Below, in pieces: positions 1 through 6,300 of a DNA stretch of 7,365 nucleotides. Every line of letters begins with the position of its first letter. Position 1 is the stretch's first letter. The position numbers and the translations under genes were made by a program. This stretch comes from Candidatus Egerieicola pullicola (GTDB taxonomy: Bacteria; Bacillota; Clostridia; Oscillospirales; Ruminococcaceae). The stretch covers positions 1 to 7,365 of the forward strand of contig DVGY01000030.1 of the NCBI GenBank assembly GCA_018712465.1. The letters run 5' to 3'. A model generated the notes under the pieces. It did not search any database, was not told the origin of the DNA, and was given only the letters and a program-made list of their open reading frames with translations.

Positions 1-46
1 CCTCTGCTTGTAAGGCAGATGCTCATCCCAGCTGAGCTATACTCCC
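1..46 (-). tRNA. tRNA-Val (anticodon TAC), 5' part only
   Basis: Read on the minus strand, this is the 5' two thirds of a tRNA. A 7-nt acceptor strand GGGAGTA (46 to 40) is followed by TA, then the D arm GCTC / AGCTGGGAT / GAGC (37 to 21). A complete anticodon arm follows, TCTGC / CTTACAA / GCAGA (19 to 3). The loop has the usual T33 and purine 37, and the anticodon is TAC (12 to 10), so it reads valine codons GTA and, by wobble, other GTN. The window edge cuts it at the variable loop, so the T arm and the 3' acceptor strand cannot be checked. It has its own promoter (92-120), and other tRNA genes could continue to the left. Confidence 0.94.
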
Positions 47-91
47 CTAATTCCTCGTTGTTTTCTGGTGTCTTGACCAGCGACAAGAGTT

Positions 92-120
92 ATTTTACCA
101 AAGGAACCCCGTATTGTCAA
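92..120 (-). promoter_or_regulatory. Sigma-A promoter of tRNA-Val
   Basis: On the minus strand there is a perfect -35 box TTGACA (120-115), a 17-bp spacer, and a -10 box TAAAAT (97-92). The expected transcription start is near 85, about 40 nt before the tRNA 5' end. The short leader and near-consensus boxes fit a stable-RNA promoter. It lies in the gap after the CLC gene, so the tRNA does not depend on read-through from that gene. Confidence 0.8.
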
Positions 121-124
121 CCCT

Positions 125-163
125 TTTTCAAAAATAGATTACATTTTCTTTCTTTTTTGAAAA
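125..163. repeat. AT-rich inverted repeat between CLC gene and tRNA promoter
   Basis: Two perfectly complementary 10-nt arms, TTTTCAAAAA (125-134) and TTTTTGAAAA (154-163), are separated by 19 nt. This is the only hairpin-like structure after the CLC stop codon. It has almost no GC pairs, so it would be a weak terminator at best. It sits just upstream of the tRNA promoter and could equally be part of an AT-rich UP-type element. No role can be assigned from sequence. Confidence 0.3.
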
Positions 164-195
164 TAGAACGAAAAACAAGTTTATTTTTATAGAAT

Positions 196-1440
196 TCAAT
201 CGATTCTCTCCGGTTCCAACTTAGATTGGCTAAACTGCTGGCCGGAATACAGTCCGGAGTACCCGCTGAGCAGGTAGCTCACCGCCGCCGCCACAGCGTA
301 ATAAAGGATCCCCTCCCCGCCTAACAGCTCTACTCCCAGCAGAATCGCGCTGAGAGGACAGTTCACCATGCCGCAGAACAAAGCGATCATTCCCACTGCC
401 CCGCCAAAGCCTGGATCCATGCCCAGCAGCGGAGCCAAGGTGCAGCCCAGGCAGGCTCCAATGACCATACCCGGAATGATCTCTCCGCCTTTAAAGCCGG
501 CGGCAATGGTAAGCACCGTCAAGCACAGTTTCACCAAAAAATCCCAGGGCAGAGCCTGTCCTGCCATGGCCTGGGCGATCATCTCCTGGCCTGCTCCGCC
601 GTAGCGGCTGCCCAGCAGCACCAGCAGCCCGGCAATCACCACGCCTCCCAAGCCAATCCGCAGATAAGGGTTGCGCAGGTAGTGCCGGGCCAAGCGGATG
701 GCCCAGTGCAGGGCAGCGCAAAACAGAATGCTCACCAGGGCGCACACCGCCGCCACCGCCACTGACTGCAAAATAGAGTCCCAGGCCAAACCGGGAAAGT
801 CAGGACGGCCAAAGACCTCCCATTCCACTCCCAAAAGATGGGCCACGCCGTACCCAATCACCGCCGCCAAGGCGCAGGGAAAGATGGCGGAGTACAGCAC
901 CGACCCCACCTTGGCTACCTCCATAGCAAAAGCCATGGCCGTCACCGGAGCGCCGAAGATGGCGGCAAATACAGCGCTCATCCCGCACATGGTGACGATC
1001 CGTCCTTCCCCCGGAGCTAGTCTGGTTTTCCGAGCCAGGAAATTGCCCAAACTTCCCCCGATCTGCAATGCGGCTCCTTCCCGTCCGGCGCTGCCGCCGC
1101 ACAGCTGGGTGAGCACCGTGCCAATAAAGATCAAAGGGGCCAGCCGCATCGGCACCGCTTCCGCCTCCCGAATTGAGGCCAGCACCAGGTTGGTGGAGGG
1201 GTCCTTTTCCAAACCACAAACCCGGTAGAGCAGTACGATCAGCAGTCCCGCCAAGGGCAGCCCGATAAGCAGCCAGGGCCAGCATTCCCCGCGGAACAAT
1301 CCGGCCAGCTTCAAGCACCAGGAAAAGGCTGCGCCCACCAGTCCGCCCATTGCCCCGACCAGCGGGGCACAGAGGCACCAAAACAAGAATTTTTTCCAAT
1401 ATTCCGCTCCCCGGCGGACGTCACGCCAGATCCGTTTCAT
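196..1440 (-). CDS. CLC-family anion transporter, probably fluoride/proton antiporter type (CLC-F)
   Basis: An integral membrane protein of 414 residues, a usual length for a bacterial CLC without CBS domains. Diagnostic parts are GREGA at 119-123 in GGSAGREGAALQIGG, with Glu121 at the gating-glutamate position; FGAPVTAMAFAMEV (162-175); GGEIIPG (318-324); and NCPLSAILLGVELLG (360-374). Hydrophobic helices fill the rest. Typical chloride-type CLCs carry GSGIP before the gating motif. Here the matching stretch is PSTNLVLASI (81-90) with no GSGIP, and GREGP is GREGA. From memory of the family, both changes are marks of the CLC-F branch, which exports fluoride in exchange for protons. That placement is an inference; a chloride or other anion role is possible. 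The start is supported by AGGAGG 4 nt upstream. The gene lies 48 bp after the FlaR-like gene and is probably the last gene of its operon. No fluoride riboswitch was recognised upstream. Confidence 0.88.
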   Translation of the reverse strand: MKRIWRDVRRGAEYWKKFLFWCLCAPLVGAMGGLVGAAFSWCLKLAGLFRGECWPWLLIGLPLAGLLIVLLYRVCGLEKDPSTNLVLASIREAEAVPMRLAPLIFIGTVLTQLCGGSAGREGAALQIGGSLGNFLARKTRLAPGEGRIVTMCGMSAVFAAIFGAPVTAMAFAMEVAKVGSVLYSAIFPCALAAVIGYGVAHLLGVEWEVFGRPDFPGLAWDSILQSVAVAAVCALVSILFCAALHWAIRLARHYLRNPYLRIGLGGVVIAGLLVLLGSRYGGAGQEMIAQAMAGQALPWDFLVKLCLTVLTIAAGFKGGEIIPGMVIGACLGCTLAPLLGMDPGFGGAVGMIALFCGMVNCPLSAILLGVELLGGEGILYYAVAAAVSYLLSGYSGLYSGQQFSQSKLEPERID

Positions 1441-1455
1441 GGCTCCTCCTATGTC

Positions 1456-1478
1456 CCGGCAGGCAGTTTGCCCTCCGG
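1456..1478 (-). other. Hairpin in the gap between FlaR-like gene and CLC gene
   Basis: The 48-bp gap can fold as CCGG, 2-nt internal loop, GGCA, loop AAC, TGCC, 2 nt, CCGG (1478 to 1456, minus strand). No run of T follows, so it is not a standard intrinsic terminator. It ends just ahead of the AGGAGG of the CLC gene. It may tune mRNA stability or translation of the last operon gene, or may have no function. Confidence 0.4.
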
Positions 1479-1488
1479 CGTCCTGATT

Positions 1489-1995
1489 TCAAAAATCCCA
1501 TTTCCAGCTTTCCAAGGCTTTGGGGCTGGTAAACCGCAGCACCTTCTCCGGGTACTGCCGTGCAATCTTCTCGTAGCCTTCTCTGCGCATGGCGTTTCGT
1601 CCGGTGAACAAAATCCAGCGCAAAAACTCCCCGTCCAGTTTTTCCGGACAGCCCTGAGTCATTGAGGGGCGGGACTCGCCTCGGTGGTGCAGCCAGCGCT
1701 CCCCCACCCGTTTCAGACAGGTCCAGCGGGAAAATTGCAGTATCACAATGCAGTCTGCTTCTTCCAACCGCCGTTCTCCCCAAAGGGAAAGGTAATTGCC
1801 GTCCATCACCCAATTTGAATTGGCATCCAAAAACTGCTTCACCTGTTCCCGTTCCAACTCCGATTCCTGCTCCACCCAGCCGGGCAGCCAGTGGACCTGA
1901 TCCAGATGCAGAGCCGGAAAACCCAGCTGTTGGGCCAGCTGTGCCGTTAAGGTGGATTTGCCGCAGCCGCTATAGCCCAATACCGCAATCTTCAT
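1489..1995 (-). CDS. FlaR-like P-loop NTPase (DNA topology modulation protein family)
   Basis: A soluble 168-residue protein of the adenylate-kinase-like P-loop fold. Walker A is GYSGCGKST (7-15), starting right after the first beta strand MKIAVL. Family-typical stretches follow: HLDQVHWLPGW (30-40), WVMDGNY (62-68), and RPSMTQGCPEK (109-119) leading into a helix with DGEFLRWIL. This pattern and length match proteins annotated as FlaR or topology modulation protein. Their actual substrate is poorly defined, and many may be small-molecule or nucleotide kinases. The ATG overlaps the TGA of ybaK (ATGA, 1992-1995), so translation is probably coupled. A GAGGAA lies about 8 nt upstream, inside the ybaK end. 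The fold is clear; the cellular role is not. Confidence 0.85.
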   Translation of the reverse strand: MKIAVLGYSGCGKSTLTAQLAQQLGFPALHLDQVHWLPGWVEQESELEREQVKQFLDANSNWVMDGNYLSLWGERRLEEADCIVILQFSRWTCLKRVGERWLHHRGESRPSMTQGCPEKLDGEFLRWILFTGRNAMRREGYEKIARQYPEKVLRFTSPKALESWKWDF

Positions 1996-2486
1996 TCCCG
2001 TTCCTCTTTTCCCGTCAAAGAGGCGGTGTTCGCCCCGGTGTAGCGCAGCAGGTCCTGTGGGGCAAGGGTGATCTGCACCCCTTTTTTGCCGCCGCTAATC
2101 ATCATTTCCGCCCCTTCCAGACAGCTTTCATCCACCAGGGTGGGGAATGGCTTTTTCATGCCAATGGGACTGCAGCCGCCCCGCTGATAACCGGTCAAGG
2201 GCAAAAGTTCCTTGACGTGGACCAGCTCCACGCTCTTTTCCCCGGCTGCTTTGGCCGCCTTTTTCAGGTTCAGCTCCTCCGCCACCGGCAGCAAAAACAC
2301 ATGGTAAGCCCCGCTGTGCCCTCGGGCCACCAGGGTCTTAAAGCACCGGGCCGGATCCTGGTCCAGCTTTTTCGCCACGCTGATACCGTCGATCAAGCCG
2401 TCGGAAATGTCATATTCCCGGTGGGTGTAGGGGATTTTCGCCTGATCCAGCAGGCGCATTACGTTGGTTTTCTGGGTCTTTGCCAT
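1992..2486 (-). CDS. ybaK: Cys-tRNA(Pro) deacylase, YbaK/EbsC family
   Basis: A cytosolic trans-editing enzyme that hydrolyses cysteine wrongly attached to tRNA-Pro, working beside prolyl-tRNA synthetase. From the chosen start it is 164 residues, normal for the family. Typical stretches run in order: KTNVMRLLDQAKIPY (6-20), DGISVAKKL (33-41), CFKTLV (48-53) with the conserved active-site-region Lys50, PVAEELNLKKAAKA (67-80), LPLTGYQRGGCSPIGMKK (95-112), and a C-terminal GGKKGVQI followed by DLLRYTG. An ATG lies 12 nt further upstream (2498), but AAGG directly touches it. The same AAGGA is about 11 nt from the ATG at 2486, which begins MAKTQKTN as family members usually do. It is the first gene of an operon with the FlaR-like gene (4-bp overlap) and probably the CLC gene. 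Confidence 0.94.
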   Translation of the reverse strand: MAKTQKTNVMRLLDQAKIPYTHREYDISDGLIDGISVAKKLDQDPARCFKTLVARGHSGAYHVFLLPVAEELNLKKAAKAAGEKSVELVHVKELLPLTGYQRGGCSPIGMKKPFPTLVDESCLEGAEMMISGGKKGVQITLAPQDLLRYTGANTASLTGKEERE

Positions 2487-2518
2487 AAGTGAGCACATCC
2501 TTGTTTGGTTCTGGGATT

Positions 2519-2547
2519 AGTATAATCCTCGGCGGGGGAAAATGCAA
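2519..2547 (-). promoter_or_regulatory. Probable promoter of the ybaK operon
   Basis: On the minus strand, -35 TTGCAT (2547-2542) matches consensus at its first three positions. A 17-bp spacer follows, then -10 TATACT (2524-2519), which matches at five of six. It lies between the terminator of the preceding peptide gene and the ybaK start, where an operon promoter is needed. Expected transcription start is near 2512, giving a leader of about 26 nt. Confidence 0.6.
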
Positions 2548-2559
2548 GGAAGGCCGGGG

Positions 2560-2590
2560 AAAAAGGAAAGCGGCGGAAAATTCCCGCCGC
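2560..2590 (-). terminator. Intrinsic terminator of the left 60-aa peptide gene
   Basis: On the minus strand, arm GCGGCGG (2590-2584) pairs with CCGCCGC (2576-2570) around a GAATTTT loop that can add one or two pairs. It is followed by TTTCCTTTTT (2569-2560). It begins 13 nt after the stop codon. It closely resembles the terminator of the neighbouring paralogue at 2921-2948. Confidence 0.85.
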
Positions 2591-2603
2591 CCAAGTTTTG
2601 TTG

Positions 2604-2786
2604 TTATGGATTGACTTCGTAGGTGTAATACATTGTGGTGGTGGTGCCTTTCGGCATGGCTTCGATGTCCGAAGCAATCTTGGCTTCCAGGGAATTGCCC
2701 AAGGCCATGGATACACACACCCCAAAAGCCAGTCCAAAAGCACAGGCCAGGGCCACAATTTTCATGGAAAAACGGCGGCTTTTCAT
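2604..2786 (-). CDS. Small hydrophobic peptide, 60 aa (paralogue of the gene at 2963-3145)
   Basis: I do not recognise this family. The protein has a basic start MKSRR, a hydrophobic segment from about residue 9 to 30 (IVALACAFGLAFGVCVSMAL in the middle), and a polar tail ending in TTTMYYTYEVNP. It is either a single-pass membrane peptide or a secreted peptide. A signal-peptidase site after SMA (28) or ALG (30) is plausible and would release about 30 residues. The start is firm: GGAGGTGA (2800-2793) is followed by 6 nt and ATG, with nothing usable elsewhere. It forms its own transcription unit with a terminator just downstream. It aligns end to end without gaps with the 60-residue protein at 2963-3145, with about 18 identities including MKSRR, KG at 46-47 and the YYxY.V tail. 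Two Cys (15 and 24) lie in the hydrophobic part and are absent from the paralogue. Confidence 0.8.
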   Translation of the reverse strand: MKSRRFSMKIVALACAFGLAFGVCVSMALGNSLEAKIASDIEAMPKGTTTTMYYTYEVNP

Positions 2787-2833
2787 TCGATTTCACCTCC
2801 CGGAATGCAGAATTTCTTCCCTTTGCTGCCTTT

Positions 2834-2862
2834 ATCATACTGAACAGCATTTACAAAATTAA
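2834..2862 (-). promoter_or_regulatory. Possible promoter of the left 60-aa peptide gene
   Basis: On the minus strand, a good -10 TATGAT (2839-2834) sits 17 bp after a poor -35-like TTAATT (2862-2857). Expected start is near 2827, giving a leader of about 40 nt to the ATG at 2786. The surrounding AT-rich stretch (2851-2900) is typical of a promoter region. It is much weaker by sequence than the promoter of the paralogue. Confidence 0.45.
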
Positions 2863-2920
2863 TCGTTGATTTTAAAATAAATTGTGCATTTTCTGTAAAC
2901 AGCCGTTTCGGCCCCAACGC

Positions 2921-2948
2921 AAAAGAGCGGCGGGGAATTCCCCGCCGC
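2921..2948 (-). terminator. Intrinsic terminator of the right 60-aa peptide gene
   Basis: A perfect 22-bp palindrome spans 2927-2948. Its arms are GCGGCGGGG and CCCCGCCGC, with AATT at the centre. On the minus strand it is followed by TCTTTT (2926-2921). It begins 14 nt after the TAA of the gene at 2963. No T run follows on the plus strand, so it acts on the minus strand. Confidence 0.88.
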
Positions 2949-2962
2949 ACTGACTTGAGGCA

Positions 2963-3145
2963 TTAAGCGTCTACGTCATACACATAGTACGCTTCAATCG
3001 TATTCCCTTTTTGAACATAAGTAGCTTCTTTAGGGGCAACAGCGCCCTGGGAAACTGCAAAAACAGTTACCACACCGGCACCCAGCAGCAGAACTACGGT
3101 AGCGCCAATCGCCAAAAGTTTCTTGGTAAGACGGCGAGATTTCAT
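2963..3145 (-). CDS. Small hydrophobic peptide, 60 aa (paralogue of the gene at 2604-2786)
   Basis: Function is unknown. It begins MKSRRLTKK, has a long hydrophobic segment (about 10-31, LLAIGATVVLLLGAGVVTVF), then a polar tail with QKGNT and the ending EAYYVYDVDA. Signal-peptidase cleavage after VFA (28-30) is plausible and would leave 30 residues; otherwise it stays as a single-pass membrane peptide. The frame is open further upstream to an ATG at 3223. However, AGGAGGTGA (3159-3151) points to the ATG at 3145, and the paralogue starts with the same MKSRR. It has a perfect consensus promoter (3226-3254), a leader of about 73 nt and its own terminator, so it is a monocistronic, probably well expressed unit. 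The conserved C-terminal YYxY[DE]V pattern suggests the tail is the working part; this is an inference. Confidence 0.82.
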   Translation of the reverse strand: MKSRRLTKKLLAIGATVVLLLGAGVVTVFAVSQGAVAPKEATYVQKGNTIEAYYVYDVDA

Positions 3146-3150
3146 GATGT

Positions 3151-3159
3151 TCACCTCCT
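3151..3159 (-). promoter_or_regulatory. Extended Shine-Dalgarno that sets the start at 3145
   Basis: On the minus strand, AGGAGGTGA is fully complementary to the 16S rRNA tail and stands 5 nt before the ATG at 3145. It rules out the longer 86-residue reading from 3223. The paralogue has GGAGGTGA at the matching place. Confidence 0.85.
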
Positions 3160-3225
3160 CACGATTCAAATTCAATATCCATGTCCTTTTTGGAAAAGTC
3201 GTTTCCATATCCATCGTTTTCAATC

Positions 3226-3254
3226 ATTATACTTTGTAAAGTAGTTATTGTCAA
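3226..3254 (-). promoter_or_regulatory. Perfect consensus sigma-A promoter of the right 60-aa peptide gene
   Basis: On the minus strand, TTGACA (3254-3249), exactly 17 bp, and TATAAT (3231-3226). Both boxes match consensus at all six positions. Transcription should start near 3219. It lies downstream of the addA stop, so the peptide gene is separately transcribed. Such an unmodified promoter predicts high expression unless repressed. Confidence 0.87.
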
Positions 3255-3294
3255 CATAAACATCAAATATTAAATGTAAAATATATGTAAAGTA
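3235..3294 (+). repeat. Three TGTAAARTA boxes around the peptide promoter
   Basis: TGTAAAGTA (3235-3243), TGTAAAATA (3275-3283) and TGTAAAGTA (3286-3294) are in the same orientation. The last two start 11 bp apart, about one helical turn, and lie upstream of the -35 box. The first lies in the spacer between the -35 and -10 boxes. This layout could be operator sites for a regulator. The region is AT-rich, so chance is a real alternative. Confidence 0.4.
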
Positions 3295-3330
3295 AATTGC
3301 GCAATCAATTATTTCCTGCCGCCTTCTCTC

Positions 3331-6300
3331 TTATGAAACCTCCACCAGTTTTCCCAGCCCAAAGGAATAAAGATAACTTCCTGTCACCGGTTTCCCTAAA
3401 TATTCCTCCACCGCCAGCTTGTAGCAGGCAAGCTGGGTGCGGTAACGCCGGACCAGTTCCTCCGGCTGGGTCACCCGGTCGGTTTTGTAGTCGATGAGCT
3501 TCACCCCATCCTCCCATTCCAAGATCAGGTCCACCACCCCTTGGAGCAGCAGGGGGCTTTGCTCCCCCTTGCCGGACTGAGGCAAGCCGGTTTCCAAACT
3601 TTCCGCCGACAAATCACAGAGGAAGGGATACTCCCGATACACCGCCTGAGCCGTGTTCAGCCACTGCCCCACCGGGGAGACAAACAATCCCCGAATCGCC
3701 TTCCGGGACACGCTTTCCCCCTCTTCGGAGGTAAGCAGCCCCAGCTGTTCCAACCGGGCAATTTCCTCCTCCGGATTTTGAGCCAAAGCGGTCAGATCTG
3801 CCAGCTCCAGCACCCGGTGGGTAGCTGTGCCTCGCTGGGCGGCGGTGAGGTGTTCCGGGTCCGGGAGGGTCAAAGGTTCCAGTTCCTCCTGCCCTGTTTG
3901 ACGGCGAACCAGCTGGGTCACCGACAGCTTGGCAGGCAAGCGGGTATCTCGGTCAAAGGGATAGTCCTCCGCCATCTGGGCGGCCAGCTTTTGTTCCAAG
4001 ACAGCATCTGGCTGAAGAGGCGCCTGCTCTGAAGTTTCCGGCTGATCCTGCTGTTGAGGCGCCTTCACCCGGCGCACCAGCACCTCGTCCTCAGGAAATG
4101 CCTGAGACAGTTGTTCCAAGGTGGGTTCCTCCGGCAAAGAGGGCTTTTGCAGCTCCCCAAAGGAGTCCTGCTGAGCCAACGCCAGCAGCAGCCAATCCAA
4201 GGCGCAATTTTTGGACAGGTAGTCATAGGGACTAACCTCCCCCTCCCCCTGTTTAGCCAAAACAGCCAACTGTTCTTTGGTAGGCGCACTTCCCACCAGA
4301 ATCAGCTTTTCTTTGGCGCGAGTCAAAGCTACGTACAATACCCGCAGCTCCTCACTTTGATTCTCCCGGCGAATGGCCTGGCGCACCCCCACCAAAGGCA
4401 GGTTGTCGTACCGCTGACCCTTTTCCGGGCGGATCACCGGCATAGCCATCCCCAGCCGGCCGTGAAACAATACCGTACGCTGTACGTCCCGCTGGTTGAA
4501 CCGGTGATCCAATCCCGCCACAAAGCAAATAGGGTATTCCAAGCCCTTGGATTTGTGAATGGTCATCAGCTGCACCGCTTCCCCGGTCTGGATATTGGCG
4601 CACTCAAACCGCTCCTGGCGCTGGATAGCCCGGTCTAAATACCGGACAAAACCGCCCAGTCCCCGGTGGCTGCCGGACTGGTAGTCCTGGGCGTAACTGA
4701 TGAGCAGCTGCAAATTGGCCCCTTTCCGGCGGCCGTCCTCCATCCCCGCCACCATATAGTAGAAACCGGTGGTGTCGTAAATCAGCCGCAGCAGCCGGTC
4801 TACCTCCAACACCGCTGCCTGCATCCGTAGATGCCGGTAAAGGGAGAGGAAGGCCTGGTCTTGGTCATTCTGCCGGTTCAACAGCAGCCGGTAAAGAGGC
4901 TGCTCCGGGCCGGTGCTCCGCAGCGCTGCCAGTTGGGCAGGGGTATACCCCACCATTGGAGAAAGCAGCACCGCCGCCATGGACACATCCAGCAACGGAT
5001 TGTCCAACACCCGCAGCAGTTCCAGCATCACCGCCACTTCGTAGGAATCAAAGTACCCTTGCTGCTGGCTGGCAAAGAGAGGCACCCCTGCCTGCTCAAA
5101 AGCGCGGCGGTAATCGGCGCTGGCTCCGGTGGTGCTCCTTAACAGCACACAAAAATCTCCGGGACGGCAGGGCCGCAGCTTACCCCCATCGCTGACCGAA
5201 AACCCCTGGTCCAGCATGGTGCGGATACGGTGGGCGATGTAGTCCGCCTGAGAAAAAGCATCGGTTTCTTCCACCAGGCAGAGCTCCGCCTCCATGCCTG
5301 GAGCATCAGGATAAGCTGCACCGGGGTTCAGCCATTCCTGCGCAGTGTAGTCCAGATCCCCGAACTGCTTGGTCATGCTTCGGGAAAAGATCAGATTCAC
5401 CCCGCGACACACCTGTTTTCGGCTGCGGAAGTTATGGGACAGGAGAATCCGCCCGGGAAAGGCCTTCTCCTTTTGATAATCCCGGTACAGCTCCCCCCGG
5501 CGAACAAACAACTCCGGGGTAGCCCGGCGGAAGCGGTAGATGGACTGTTTCACATCTCCCACCAAAAACAGGTTTTCGCTGCCGGTAAGGTAGTCCTCGC
5601 CGTCCGCCCGGACCCGATCCGGGCCTTTGGACAACCCCCAGAACAACAGGTTCTGCACTGCGCTGATGTCCTGGCATTCGTCCACCATCACAGCGTAGTA
5701 TTCTTCACTGAGCCGCCGGCCCAGATCGGTTTTCACATAGTCCTCCCCTTCCCGGCGGACTAAAAGCTGCACCGCCATTCGGGTAAGATCGGAAAAGGAG
5801 TACACCTGATTTTTCTCTTTTTCTGCATTGAGCCGGCAGGTGAAATCCCGGCAAAGTTCTCCCAGGGCCTCCATTCTGGGCTGAAGCCAATCCAGGTCCT
5901 GAGCAAATTCCGCCCCGGTACAGCAAAGCAGGGTTTGCAGCTCCTTGATTCCCTCTAAAATCTGCTGGCGGTCCTGAAGGGCCTGCTCCAATTCCGGGGA
6001 ACGCTCCGCTTTTTTCTGCCGGGGAGTGCAACGGCCTCCGGAAAGGTCCCGCAACAGTGCCACTGCCCGGTCCCAGTTTTCCTGAGTCAGAGCTTGAACC
6101 AGTGTTTGGGCGCCCAACAACAGTTGGTGAAATCCCTCTACCGATGCAGGTCCAAACAGCGCGTCGTCTTCCAGGACGGGCTGAAGCTGCTCCAGTCCCC
6201 CGGCCAATTCCCCGGCACGATGAAGCAGCATGGGCAGCAGCGCCTTTCCCCAGGGGGAATGTTCTGGGGACATTCGAGAGCGCAGCAGCTCCAACATTGC

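Noticed and set aside
698..1228. Plus-strand open frame (176 aa) opposite the CLC gene
   Set aside because: Shadow of a GC-rich membrane-protein gene; its product shows no recognisable domain.
1441..1500. Fluoride riboswitch ahead of the CLC gene
   Set aside because: I looked for the crcB-motif pattern (GGNGATGG and GGCTGATG-type elements) on the minus strand and found no convincing match.
1662..2492. Long plus-strand open frame (276 aa) opposite ybaK and the FlaR-like gene
   Set aside because: It is the antisense shadow of two well-supported genes. Its product is low-complexity and Pro-rich, and I see no ribosome site or family motif.
2410..2850. Minus-strand open frame (146 aa) spanning the ybaK start, a terminator and the left peptide gene
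   Set aside because: It crosses an intrinsic terminator and a promoter and conflicts with two better-supported genes.
2727..3145. Tat signal in the MKSRR starts of the two peptides
   Set aside because: The residues after RR (FSMK and LTKK) do not fit SRRxFLK. Ordinary positively charged N-termini of Sec signals or membrane anchors fit better.
3146..3223. Longer 86-aa start for the right peptide gene
   Set aside because: The AGGAGGTGA at 3159-3151 and the paralogue both point to MKSRR at 3145. The ATG at 3223 lies only a few nt from the predicted transcription start, with no ribosome site.
2604..3254. Type I toxin-antitoxin pair
   Set aside because: The peptides are short and hydrophobic, but I found no convincing plus-strand promoter for an antisense RNA. 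The only candidate, TTGTCA at 3248-3253, has a poor -10 and points away.
3296..3305. ATTGCGCAAT palindrome as addA terminator
   Set aside because: Only 10 bp with no usable loop and no T run; it lies 26 bp past the stop and is not a credible terminator.
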